This document shows positions 6,062 to 12,524 of a stretch of 28,517 nucleotides of DNA, piece by piece. The notes under the pieces were generated by a model. That model was not told the DNA's origin, did not search any database, and was given only the letters and a program-made list of their open reading frames with translations. Numbering within the stretch: the first letter of the stretch is position 1; each line of letters opens with the position of its first letter. This DNA is from Patescibacteria group bacterium. GTDB taxonomy: Bacteria; Patescibacteriota; Minisyncoccia; Phycocordibacterales; UBA2100. The translations under genes and the position numbers were made by a program. The DNA lies in the NCBI GenBank assembly GCA_015489565.1, contig WFZM01000024.1, positions 1-28,517 on the forward strand, written 5' to 3'.

Positions 6062-6103
6062 AGGGTGACCGATCCTCACCCCCGGCACATAGAAAAACTT
6101 ATG

Positions 6104-6123
6104 CCACACCGCAAGCGCTGTGG
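6104..6123. repeat. Palindromic repeat unit 2
   Basis: CCACA-N10-TGTGG with core CCGCAAGCGC, a slightly decayed version of the other units. It directly follows the duplicated tRNA end. Confidence 0.75.
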
Positions 6124-6157
6124 TATTTGTTTTCCTTGCTATTTAACTGCTTTCATT

Positions 6158-6163
6158 TAGAAT
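6158..6163 (+). promoter_or_regulatory. -10 box for the TrmH-family gene
   Basis: TAGAAT ending 6 nt before the ATG at 6170. No Shine-Dalgarno sequence is present. It fits the leaderless pattern seen elsewhere in the window. Confidence 0.5.
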
Positions 6164-6169
6164 ATAGAT

Positions 6170-6907
6170 ATGAAATTCTTGAAAGTTAGAAATAAAAATG
6201 CAATGAGAGAAATGCTCCTTGGGGGTGCAAATATTACAAAAATTGCAATAGTCCCAAATCTTGATCAAGATGAGCAAACAAAAGAAATACTTGCTCTTGC
6301 TAAAGATCGTGGTATTAAAATCGAGCCGACACCTATCCGCAAAATGGAAAAAAGAAGAAGCGGGCACAGTAAGGAGGTCATAATAGCGTATTTGGAGCCA
6401 AATAATATTTGGACTTTAGGTAAACTGATAGACGATATCTACAGCAGAGATGAGTATCCGTATTTTCTTCTTATCAACAAAGTGGACTTTGAAAGCAATA
6501 TAGGTGTTATAGCACGCACGGCCTACGCTGCCGGAGTTAATGGCTTGATTTTTCAGGGAGATGAAGAGCGCTTTTTAAATGATGAGACTTTACATGTATC
6601 CATAGGGGCCATAGCGCGTATTCCATTAGTGAAAATGAATATTTTTGAAGCCATTAAGTCTCTAAACAAAGAAGGTATCAAAACCTTTTGCCTGCAGATG
6701 GGGGGTGAAACTTATTATAAAGAAGATTTGTCCGGCCCGGTCGCTTTTGTGCTTGGCGCGGAAAGGGAAGGCTTGTCACACGATATAAGCAAGAAATGCC
6801 TAAAGCAAATATCTATTCCCATGAAGCAAGGTATAGACTCTTTAAATGTGGCCGTAAGTGCCGGTATTGTCTTATTTGAGAAAAATAGACAGGACTTGAG
6901 CCGCTAA
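6170..6907 (+). CDS. TrmH/SpoU-family RNA 2'-O-ribose methyltransferase
   Basis: A 245-aa SPOUT-class methyltransferase that transfers a methyl group from SAM to a ribose 2'-OH in rRNA or tRNA. All three SpoU motifs are clear: motif 1 NIGVIARTAYAAGVNGLI, motif 2 VAFVLGAEREGLS, and motif 3 ISIPMKQGIDSLNVAVSAGI. The last forms the trefoil-knot SAM site. The N-terminal about 75 residues (KVRNKNAMREMLLGGANI, then EPTPIRKMEK) resemble the L30e-like substrate-binding domain of RlmB-type enzymes. Length fits the RlmB/TrmH group, but I cannot tell whether the target is 23S rRNA G2251 or a tRNA position. It stands alone between tRNA-related repeats and a membrane-protein gene. Confidence 0.92.
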   Translation: MKFLKVRNKNAMREMLLGGANITKIAIVPNLDQDEQTKEILALAKDRGIKIEPTPIRKMEKRRSGHSKEVIIAYLEPNNIWTLGKLIDDIYSRDEYPYFLLINKVDFESNIGVIARTAYAAGVNGLIFQGDEERFLNDETLHVSIGAIARIPLVKMNIFEAIKSLNKEGIKTFCLQMGGETYYKEDLSGPVAFVLGAEREGLSHDISKKCLKQISIPMKQGIDSLNVAVSAGIVLFEKNRQDLSR

Positions 6908-6931
6908 TTCTTTTAGTCAAATCAGATATGT

Positions 6932-6937
6932 TACAAT
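6932..6937 (+). promoter_or_regulatory. Possible -10 box for the DUF4349-like gene
   Basis: TACAAT lies 34 nt before the ATG at 6972. A clear -35 is not seen, and GATATT closer to the start is an alternative. Confidence 0.3.
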
Positions 6938-6971
6938 AAAGTCGTTACTTATTGGGTAATTTGATATTTTT

Positions 6972-8093
6972 ATGAACAATTTTCAATACTATTTGGAAAA
7001 AGCCAAGGCTCTATTTAATAATTCTTGGCTAAAAGCAATATTGGGCTTTGTGGTATTGCTTACAGCGCTTACAATAGCACTTGCCGTGCTTGCTTTAGCT
7101 TGGAGTGTTTTGTTTGGCAAGAGCTCGGTCAGATTTGGGCATTCTTTTAATACCCCAACGTTTATATCCAAAGCGCCATACAGTGGCGGAGTCGTTAGCA
7201 AAAGAGCGGCCTATGCAAAGCCAGGAATTGAAAGTTTGGGTATGGGATCCCCTGTGGACAGCTTAGAAGTATTACCTGATTTTGATGAGGGTTCTTTATC
7301 CGATAAAGCAGAGGATTATGAAAAAGTCTCCTACAGCGCCCACTATGAAGATTCTGATATTGATAGAAAGTGTAATAGTATTGAAAACTTAAAAGCTTTG
7401 GATTACGTGGTCTTTACTTATGCAAGGAGAAATAAAAACTATTGCAATTATAATTTCTGGACAGATAAGGCGCACGAGGAAGAGGTGGTTCGCAAATTAA
7501 AATCTCTTGATCCAAAAGAATTTAATATATCTGTATCTAGCTTGGAGCGTTCGATTAGCGGTAGCGACTTTGAAATAAAGCTCTTACAAGAAGAGATGGA
7601 CGAGCTGGATGAAACTATTAAAGAGGCAAAAAACGCTTACTCAGATTTGATTGCGCTTGCTAAAAATAGAGGTAAAGTTACTGATCTAACCTTAATTATA
7701 GATAATAAAATAAGATTACTTGAGAGGCTGCAAAGTAAAAAACGCAGTCTCATTACTCGTCTTGAGCGTTTGCAACGCAGAAACAGCGAGACGCTTGACG
7801 AGACCCAAAAAGTCAGCTTCAATGTATCTCTTCGCAAGGTGGAAACAGTTGATTTGGAAGGAATAAAAGAGTCTTGGAGAGAGTACACAAAAAGCTTTAT
7901 TTATAATTTAAACAGTTATTTAAAATTCTTTAGCTATGACCTCTTGCTTTTTGCTATAAAGGTTCTAGGCTTTGTGGTCTATCTTGCGGTAGTTCTTGTA
8001 ATACTGCGCCTTGCCTACTTGTTGGCTCGCAAAATATGGAAGTTGAACCGGGGGAGAAAATTATTTAAGGATAAAAAAGATAAAAAGAAATAA
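6972..8093 (+). CDS. DUF4349-like membrane protein with coiled coil
   Basis: A 373-aa membrane protein. Residues about 18-48 form an N-terminal membrane anchor (LKAILGFVVLLTALTIALAV). A Ser/Asp-rich linker follows. Residues about 190-280 are a charged coiled coil (LLQEEMDELDETIKEAKNAY and a later LLERLQSKKRSL). A beta-like QKVSFNVSLRKVETVDLEGI comes next, and a C-terminal membrane segment (about 325-355) ends in a basic tail. The order anchor, long helical pair, short beta strand, C-terminal TM is that of DUF4349 proteins, but the first half of the domain is divergent. The function of that family is not established. Two cysteines (KCNSI and NYCNY) lie in the outside region and could form a disulfide. 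It is not clearly in an operon with its neighbours. Confidence 0.6.
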   Translation: MNNFQYYLEKAKALFNNSWLKAILGFVVLLTALTIALAVLALAWSVLFGKSSVRFGHSFNTPTFISKAPYSGGVVSKRAAYAKPGIESLGMGSPVDSLEVLPDFDEGSLSDKAEDYEKVSYSAHYEDSDIDRKCNSIENLKALDYVVFTYARRNKNYCNYNFWTDKAHEEEVVRKLKSLDPKEFNISVSSLERSISGSDFEIKLLQEEMDELDETIKEAKNAYSDLIALAKNRGKVTDLTLIIDNKIRLLERLQSKKRSLITRLERLQRRNSETLDETQKVSFNVSLRKVETVDLEGIKESWREYTKSFIYNLNSYLKFFSYDLLLFAIKVLGFVVYLAVVLVILRLAYLLARKIWKLNRGRKLFKDKKDKKK

Positions 8094-8148
8094 GATATGA
8101 TGCGCAAAAGCTCGGCGCTGGAATCTATAGGAAAAGTAGTATCCGAAG

Positions 8149-8168
8149 CCACACAGCTAGCAGTGTGG
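8149..8168. repeat. Palindromic repeat unit 3
   Basis: CCACACAGCTAGCAGTGTGG: CCACA-N10-TGTGG with a GCTAGC core. It is preceded by GAAG, as in units 1 and 4, and lies just upstream of the first 116-bp repeat near tRNA-Asp. Confidence 0.85.
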
Positions 8169-8170
8169 CA

Positions 8171-8286
8171 CTGCGCGCGACATCGCTCCGGCGTTCTCGT
8201 CCCACGAAAAGTAAGCAGATACTTTTCTTTCACTCGCGCATTTTAAAAGCCACCCTTTTGGGGTGGCTTTTTGCAAAATGCGCGAG
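8171..8286. repeat. 116-bp direct repeat, copy A (tRNA-Asp trailer)
   Basis: Identical by eye to 8404-8519 (offset 233 bp). It contains the tRNA-Asp trailer hairpin AAAAGCCACCC/GGGTGGCTTTT and the last 6 bases of the tRNA gene seen from the minus strand. Beyond it, 8287-8310 (GGACTCGACC, GTCAC) looks like a decayed tRNA 3' half. Confidence 0.85.
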
Positions 8287-8403
8287 CTAGGACTCGACCT
8301 GACCGTCACTAAGCTCGCAGTTCACCTTGCTTCGCGCGGTTCCTGCTCGCTAAGTGCGGCGGGTCACGCCTCGCGGTCGTGCTCGCGCTCCACAAGTTCC
8401 GCG
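8287..8403. other. GC-rich spacer between the two tRNA-Asp trailer copies
   Basis: 117 bp, strongly GC-rich compared with the surroundings, with a GGACTCGACC segment resembling the T-arm of the nearby tRNA. The open frames crossing it show no recognisable protein. I see no gene. Confidence 0.6.
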
Positions 8404-8519
8404 CTGCGCGCGACATCGCTCCGGCGTTCTCGTCCCACGAAAAGTAAGCAGATACTTTTCTTTCACTCGCGCATTTTAAAAGCCACCCTTTTGGGGTGGC
8501 TTTTTGCAAAATGCGCGAG
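8404..8519. repeat. 116-bp direct repeat, copy B (abutting intact tRNA-Asp)
   Basis: Second copy of the segment at 8171-8286. Its right end covers the last 6 bases of the intact tRNA-Asp (8514-8519), and the rest is the tRNA trailer. Confidence 0.85.
8478..8504 (-). terminator. Terminator of tRNA-Asp
   Basis: Stem AAAAGCCACCC/GGGTGGCTTTT with a 5-base loop and T-rich ends on both strands. On the minus strand it lies just downstream of the tRNA. An outer 14-bp stem (8464-8477 with 8508-8521) extends it into the tRNA acceptor. Confidence 0.85.
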
Positions 8520-8587
8520 TGAAGGGACTCGAACCCTCGACCTTCCGCGTGACAGGCGGACGCTCTAACCAGCTGAGCTACACCCGC
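8514..8587 (-). tRNA. tRNA-Asp (GTC)
   Basis: On the minus strand: acceptor GCGGGTG/CACTCGC (one G:T), D arm GCTC-AGCTGGTTA-GAGC, anticodon stem TCCGC/GCGGA with loop CTGTCAC (anticodon GTC), T arm GAGGG-TTCGAGT-CCCTT. The discriminator is G, as expected for Asp. CCA is not encoded. Confidence 0.95.
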
Positions 8588-8602
8588 ATTTTGGCTTGCG
8601 CT

Positions 8603-8608
8603 ATTATA
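8603..8608 (-). promoter_or_regulatory. -10 box for tRNA-Asp
   Basis: On the minus strand TATAAT preceded by TGT (extended -10), 15 nt before the tRNA 5' end. The -35 region is weak. Confidence 0.6.
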
Positions 8609-8671
8609 ACAAAAACTTTCAAAAAGGCAAATTATCCACAAGCTTAATAAGCAAATCAGATAAAAATATTG

Positions 8672-8677
8672 TATAAT
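8672..8677 (+). promoter_or_regulatory. -10 box of the exported Ig-like protein gene
   Basis: TATAAT ends 7 nt before the ATG at 8685, so transcription should start at or next to the A of the start codon. This decides for 8685 over the in-frame ATG at 8676, which overlaps the -10 box. Confidence 0.7.
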
Positions 8678-8684
8678 GTCAAGC

Positions 8685-10937
8685 ATGAAAAAGATAAGCA
8701 TATTTTTCTTGCTGGCTTTTGTATTTTTATTTGGGGCCAGCCAAGCGGATGCGGTAAAACTGCATGCCATAGAAGCTCTAAGTATAAAAGAGGCTAACTT
8801 TAATTATAGCCCCAAGGATAACTCGGCAAACGGTGTTGTTAAAGTGCAAAATCCGAGCAGGGAAAGTAAGAATTTTAGAATTTATATAAGCTTTGTTTCT
8901 CCAGACAGCGGCAAGGAACTTCTAAGACTTCCCGTTACAGACCCAAGTACCGTGAAAGGCTTAAGTCTTGCCAAAAAGACTTTCAGTTTAAAATCTCTAC
9001 CTTTGCCCAAAGGGGATTATGAGGTGGTAATTCTTTTGGATTCGGTAGGGCTCGGTATCAGCTCTGTGAAAAACCTTGGTCTCCTTAAAATAAAAAATTC
9101 TCAGGAGCTCCCATTTAAGTACTCTTTGATTTGTAAAGCGGATAATGCAAGCGCAAAAGAGGGCTATGTACCAGTTGCTTGCTCGGTCAATCCGGCTATA
9201 ACGACTGATGACGAAATCTCCATCAGCTATAGCTCAAAGCCGGTCGGCTCAGCTAAGGTTTTCTCCAAAGATGCTTTCAGTTTACCTAAGATGAGCGGTG
9301 GCAATTTACGCTTTAGTCTCCCGGCCAAGAACCTACCGGGAGGCACAATCGATATTTCTGTGCAGTTGTTCTCTAAAGATGCAAAGAGTAATGTGAGTTA
9401 TTTACGTTATTATATGCCCGGAAAATACAGCAGAATAGTTTATATGAAAAATATAAATGCAGAGCGGAAAATAAGTCTTTACCTTAACGGTTCCTTGTAT
9501 CTTAAGAACAGACATCTGCTTGTAGGCAAACTTGACTTTGACAAGATTTGTTTCTATAAGGATATAGATCTTTATAGTATCGCTCCTTTAAATAGGGAAA
9601 TATCATACAGAAACAACAACTGCGGAGCGCAGGCTAAGAATTTTGCCATAATATACAAGATGCCGGATGGTGGAATAGAAAATATCAAAGCCGATGATAT
9701 ATTAGATTACAAAGGTCTGAACGATAGAGCTTCTGCACTATCTATACTGCGTACTGTTTTCCAAAAGGAATATTCCTTGTTTGAGAAAATTAAAAATACT
9801 CTGTGGTTAGACGGAGTTTTGCCGGCCATTTTGGCCTTTGTGGCGCTTTTGGGACTCTTGATATTCGGTCTTATATTTGCAAAACGCAAAGGTTATATTG
9901 CGATAATTACTTTTGCCTTGCTTTTTGTACCTTCTGCGTTTTCAAATGCGGAAGTCTTTGACAGCTTGGATGCTCCCAAGGTTCGCTTTGAGGTAAATTT
10001 CCCAAATATCACCAAAGAAGTGGGGCAAAATGATGACATAGTATTTTCTTTTGCAGCGATAGACAACTTTGCCGGAGGTGTGAACAAATATCCGGGAACA
10101 GAAGTGTATGCTTGGATAGACAATGCATCCACAAGTAAAGTTCAAATAATGTCGGCAAGCGACAATGACGCGGTAGTAGCAGTATCTATGGCCAACAATC
10201 TATCTCTTGGTGTTCATACTTTGAATTTTGAAGTTCCGGCAAGTACCGGCATTTGTGGCGCGGCGTATGATTTTACCAATTTTGACGAAGGTGTATTTGA
10301 CCCCTTGCCTTGCGAGTTTAGTGTTGACTTTACCGTAGTGCCGGGATCCAAAATATCTCTTATTTTCTATGCGCAACCTAAGGCTGTAGAGCAAGGTCAG
10401 GCATCCAATTTGTACTGGGCTTCTTCAGGTGCAGATTCTTGTACGGCAAGTGACGGATGGAGTGGAAACAAAGCGCTCATAAACATGGTCGGGGAAAGTA
10501 CAGGCCCTATAAACACAAGTTACCAAGACTTTACTCTTACATGTCAGAACGCGACTGAAAATGTGTCTCAAACGGATACCGTCTATACTTATGTTTGCGG
10601 GGATGGATATTGTTCGCAATGGGAGGACTGCAACCTTTGTGCGCTAGATTGTGGTTCTTGTGCGGGTGCACAGTCCGTATCCATAACTGCCGAGCCTCAG
10701 CTTATACGAGAGGGTGGGGTAAGCTACATAACATGGCATTCCAATGGATATACAAACTGTGTTGTAGATGAAGATAACGCAAGTATAAACGATCACTGGG
10801 TAAGACTGGCAGGCGTGGAAAAGACCAGCCCGCTAAATGGTGATACTGTCTATACAGTGACCTGTGACAATAACGGAGCGGATCAGGTCTCCAAGTCGGT
10901 AAAGGTGCGCATAGTTCCTAAGTATATAGAGTTCTAA
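8685..10937 (+). CDS. Exported, membrane-anchored protein with Ig-like repeats and a Cys-rich CGDG module
   Basis: A 750-aa protein. Residues 1-23 are a signal peptide (MKKISIFFLLAFVFLFGASQ then ADA). The first about 350 residues are beta-rich and unrecognised. Two hydrophobic segments follow at about 378-421. The second (KGYIAIITFALLFVPSAFSN, then A) reads like an internal signal peptide. After it comes a beta-sandwich-like domain, then two Ig-like repeats: one with NLYWASSGADSCTASDGWSG (about 553-637), the other with ITWHSNGYTNCVV (about 662-750). A Cys-rich module CGDGYCSQWEDCNLC then DCGSC (638-660) lies between them. Such repeats are frequent in surface proteins of Patescibacteria, where they probably mediate adhesion; binding partners are unknown. 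The internal signal-like segment suggests a fusion of two exported proteins. Confidence 0.75.
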   Translation: MKKISIFFLLAFVFLFGASQADAVKLHAIEALSIKEANFNYSPKDNSANGVVKVQNPSRESKNFRIYISFVSPDSGKELLRLPVTDPSTVKGLSLAKKTFSLKSLPLPKGDYEVVILLDSVGLGISSVKNLGLLKIKNSQELPFKYSLICKADNASAKEGYVPVACSVNPAITTDDEISISYSSKPVGSAKVFSKDAFSLPKMSGGNLRFSLPAKNLPGGTIDISVQLFSKDAKSNVSYLRYYMPGKYSRIVYMKNINAERKISLYLNGSLYLKNRHLLVGKLDFDKICFYKDIDLYSIAPLNREISYRNNNCGAQAKNFAIIYKMPDGGIENIKADDILDYKGLNDRASALSILRTVFQKEYSLFEKIKNTLWLDGVLPAILAFVALLGLLIFGLIFAKRKGYIAIITFALLFVPSAFSNAEVFDSLDAPKVRFEVNFPNITKEVGQNDDIVFSFAAIDNFAGGVNKYPGTEVYAWIDNASTSKVQIMSASDNDAVVAVSMANNLSLGVHTLNFEVPASTGICGAAYDFTNFDEGVFDPLPCEFSVDFTVVPGSKISLIFYAQPKAVEQGQASNLYWASSGADSCTASDGWSGNKALINMVGESTGPINTSYQDFTLTCQNATENVSQTDTVYTYVCGDGYCSQWEDCNLCALDCGSCAGAQSVSITAEPQLIREGGVSYITWHSNGYTNCVVDEDNASINDHWVRLAGVEKTSPLNGDTVYTVTCDNNGADQVSKSVKVRIVPKYIEF

Positions 10938-10945
10938 ATCATAAA

Positions 10946-10975
10946 AAAAGACCGGAGCTTTGTCTCCGGTCTTTT
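10946..10975. terminator. Bidirectional terminator
   Basis: AAAAGACCGGAG / CTCCGGTCTTTT with a 6-base loop. It sits between the convergent Ig-like protein gene and the malic enzyme gene and has A and T tracts for use on both strands. Confidence 0.9.
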
Positions 10976-10996
10976 AAATTTTAGCAAACACGGGGG

Positions 10997-12127
10997 TTAG
11001 TTTACGGCGTCTGCGATTATATCAACCACTTTTTTATCAAATGGATTCGGTATTATCATTTCTCTATCTGGCTTTTCTACCGATTGAGCCAAGGCCTCGG
11101 CAGCTTTCAGTTTTATTTCCGTGCTTATTTTGGATATGTTATTTTGCAAGGCGCCTTTGAATATTCCCGGGAAGACTAAAACATTATTTACTTGATTTGG
11201 ATAGTCACTACGTCCGGTAGCTACAATGAAAGCTCCGGCCTCGTAGGCATCTTCAGGTCTTATTTCCGGCTCCGGGTTGGCAAGTGCAAATATGATAGGA
11301 TTGTCCGCCATTGACTTTACCATTTCTTTGGATAAGACATTTGCCGCAGACACGCCAACAAAAACATCAGCGCCGGATATGACATCTTGTAGGCCTCCGC
11401 ATATATTAGCTATCACACAGCATTCAAGAACTTTCTTTTGTGCTAAGTTCAAATCATCTCTACATTTGGATATTATCCCTCCTCGGTCTATAAGTGTAAT
11501 ATGCTTAAACCCTGCGCTGTAGAGAAGTCGCGTAATGGCTATGCCAGCTGCGCCGGATCCGTTTATTACAACTTTGACATCTTCTCTATTCTTTTTTGCA
11601 AGCTTAAGAGCGTTTATAAGACCGGCTAGCACAACAATGGCGGTACCGTGTTGGTCATCATGAAATACCGGGATATCAAGTTCCTGAGATAAGCGTTCCT
11701 CCACCTCAAAGCATCTTGGCGCAGATATATCTTCAAGGTTTATCGCTCCGAAGCTGGGTGCTATATTCTTGACCGTTTGTATAATCTCTTCTGTATCTTG
11801 TGTATCTAAAACTATCGGGAAGGCATCCAGTCCTGCAAATTCTTTAATCAATATCGCCTTACCCTCCATCACCGGTATGGCCGCTTCCGGTCCAATATTT
11901 CCAAGACCCAAAACAGCAGAACCATCGGATATAACCGCCACTGAATTTTTCATAGCGGTATATTTTTTAGGGTTCTCACCATCCTTTATGGCAAGACAGG
12001 GTGCTGCAACCCCGGGAGAATAAGCCAAAGATAAATCCTCTTTGTTGTTGACTTTAACTTTGGATTTTATCTCAAGCTTACCCTTATTTTTCTCATGCAG
12101 CTTTAAACTTTCTTTATAGTAATCCAT
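10997..12127 (-). CDS. Malic enzyme (oxaloacetate-decarboxylating malate dehydrogenase)
   Basis: A 376-aa short-form malic enzyme that oxidatively decarboxylates malate to pyruvate and CO2 with NAD(P)+. The N-terminal domain has LSLAYSPGVAAPCL with the catalytic Tyr, GSAVLGLGNIGPEAAIPVME, the Lys-bearing KAILIKEFAGLDAFPIVLDT, and acidic metal ligands in INLEDISAPRCFEVE and VFHDDQHGTAIV. The C-terminal Rossmann domain has VVINGSGAAGIAI, and IFALANPEPEI and VFPGIFKGAL are typical. There is no phosphotransacetylase domain, unlike MaeB of E. coli. NAD versus NADP preference cannot be read safely. In a fermentative cell with few TCA enzymes it would link malate to pyruvate and redox balance. Single gene with its own -10 box. 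Confidence 0.93.
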   Translation of the reverse strand: MDYYKESLKLHEKNKGKLEIKSKVKVNNKEDLSLAYSPGVAAPCLAIKDGENPKKYTAMKNSVAVISDGSAVLGLGNIGPEAAIPVMEGKAILIKEFAGLDAFPIVLDTQDTEEIIQTVKNIAPSFGAINLEDISAPRCFEVEERLSQELDIPVFHDDQHGTAIVVLAGLINALKLAKKNREDVKVVINGSGAAGIAITRLLYSAGFKHITLIDRGGIISKCRDDLNLAQKKVLECCVIANICGGLQDVISGADVFVGVSAANVLSKEMVKSMADNPIIFALANPEPEIRPEDAYEAGAFIVATGRSDYPNQVNNVLVFPGIFKGALQNNISKISTEIKLKAAEALAQSVEKPDREMIIPNPFDKKVVDIIADAVN

Positions 12128-12136
12128 AGGTTTTTC

Positions 12137-12142
12137 ATTATA
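12137..12142 (-). promoter_or_regulatory. -10 box for malic enzyme
   Basis: TATAAT on the minus strand, 9 nt before the ATG. It predicts a leader of only about 2 nt. No Shine-Dalgarno sequence is seen. Confidence 0.6.
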
Positions 12143-12176
12143 ACATGAATGTCAAGATTTAATAAAAACCCTATGG

Positions 12177-12205
12177 TTGATTTTATATTTAAAATTTCGT
12201 ATTAT
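12177..12205 (+). promoter_or_regulatory. Promoter of the tRNA-Thr pair
   Basis: -35 TTGATT (12177-12182), 17-bp spacer, -10 TATTAT (12200-12205). The roughly 60-nt leader holds a CACGC-TTGCA-GCGTG hairpin and an AAGCATATGCTT palindrome just before the first tRNA. Confidence 0.65.
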
Positions 12206-12271
12206 AAGCGCACGCTTGCAGCGTGATGTTTTGGATTAGCCGACCCGGGCGGCCAGAAGCATATGCTTTTT

Positions 12272-12344
12272 GCCAGGATAGCTCAGACGGTAGAGCACAC
12301 CCATGGTAAGGGTGGGGTCACGGGTTCAAGTCCCGTTCCTGGCT
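12272..12344 (+). tRNA. tRNA-Thr (GGT)
   Basis: Acceptor GCCAGGA/TCCTGGC, D arm GCTC-AGACGGTA-GAGC, anticodon stem CACCC/GGGTG with loop ATGGTAA (anticodon GGT), T arm CGGGT... closing with a TTCAAGT loop. Discriminator T; CCA is not encoded. Confidence 0.95.
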
Positions 12345-12357
12345 CAGTTTAAAGATT

Positions 12358-12430
12358 GCCGGTATAGCTCAGTTGGTAGAGCAACCGCTTCGTAAGTGGT
12401 AGGTCGTCGGTTCGAGTCCGACTGCCGGCT
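12358..12430 (+). tRNA. tRNA-Thr (CGT)
   Basis: Acceptor GCCGGTA/TGCCGGC, D arm GCTC-AGTTGGTA-GAGC, anticodon stem ACCGC/GTGGT (one G:T) with loop TTCGTAA (anticodon CGT), T arm GTCGG-TTCGAGT-CCGAC. Discriminator T; CCA is not encoded. It lies 13 nt after the GGT isoacceptor and is probably co-transcribed with it. Confidence 0.95.
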
Positions 12431-12524
12431 CTAGCGTTTAAGCTCTTTATTTTTCAAGCCTTTAATTTTTCTAGACCTGAAAGCTCTAGCAGGCTCTGTA
12501 AAACATTTAAAATAAAAGGAGAAA

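Larger units (their letters stand above)
5863..6100 (+). repeat. Duplicated 3' end of the CAT tRNA flanking GC-rich hairpin DNA
   Basis: The 31-bp segment 5863-5893 (T-loop to just past the tRNA end) recurs at 6070-6100 with one difference (5869 C, 6076 T). Between the copies lie the tRNA terminator and about 150 bp of GC-rich DNA with two strong hairpins. The second copy has no 5' tRNA half. This looks like the footprint of a small insertion at the tRNA 3' end or a partial tandem duplication. Confidence 0.8.

Noticed and set aside
5932..6189. Open frames across the GC-rich hairpin region after the CAT tRNA
   Set aside because: They translate tRNA ends and palindromes. Repeats and tRNA-end duplication explain the sequence better than a protein.
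8263..8770. Open frames on both strands through tRNA-Asp and its repeats
   Set aside because: They cross the tRNA and the terminator hairpins and include translated tRNA text, so they are not genes.
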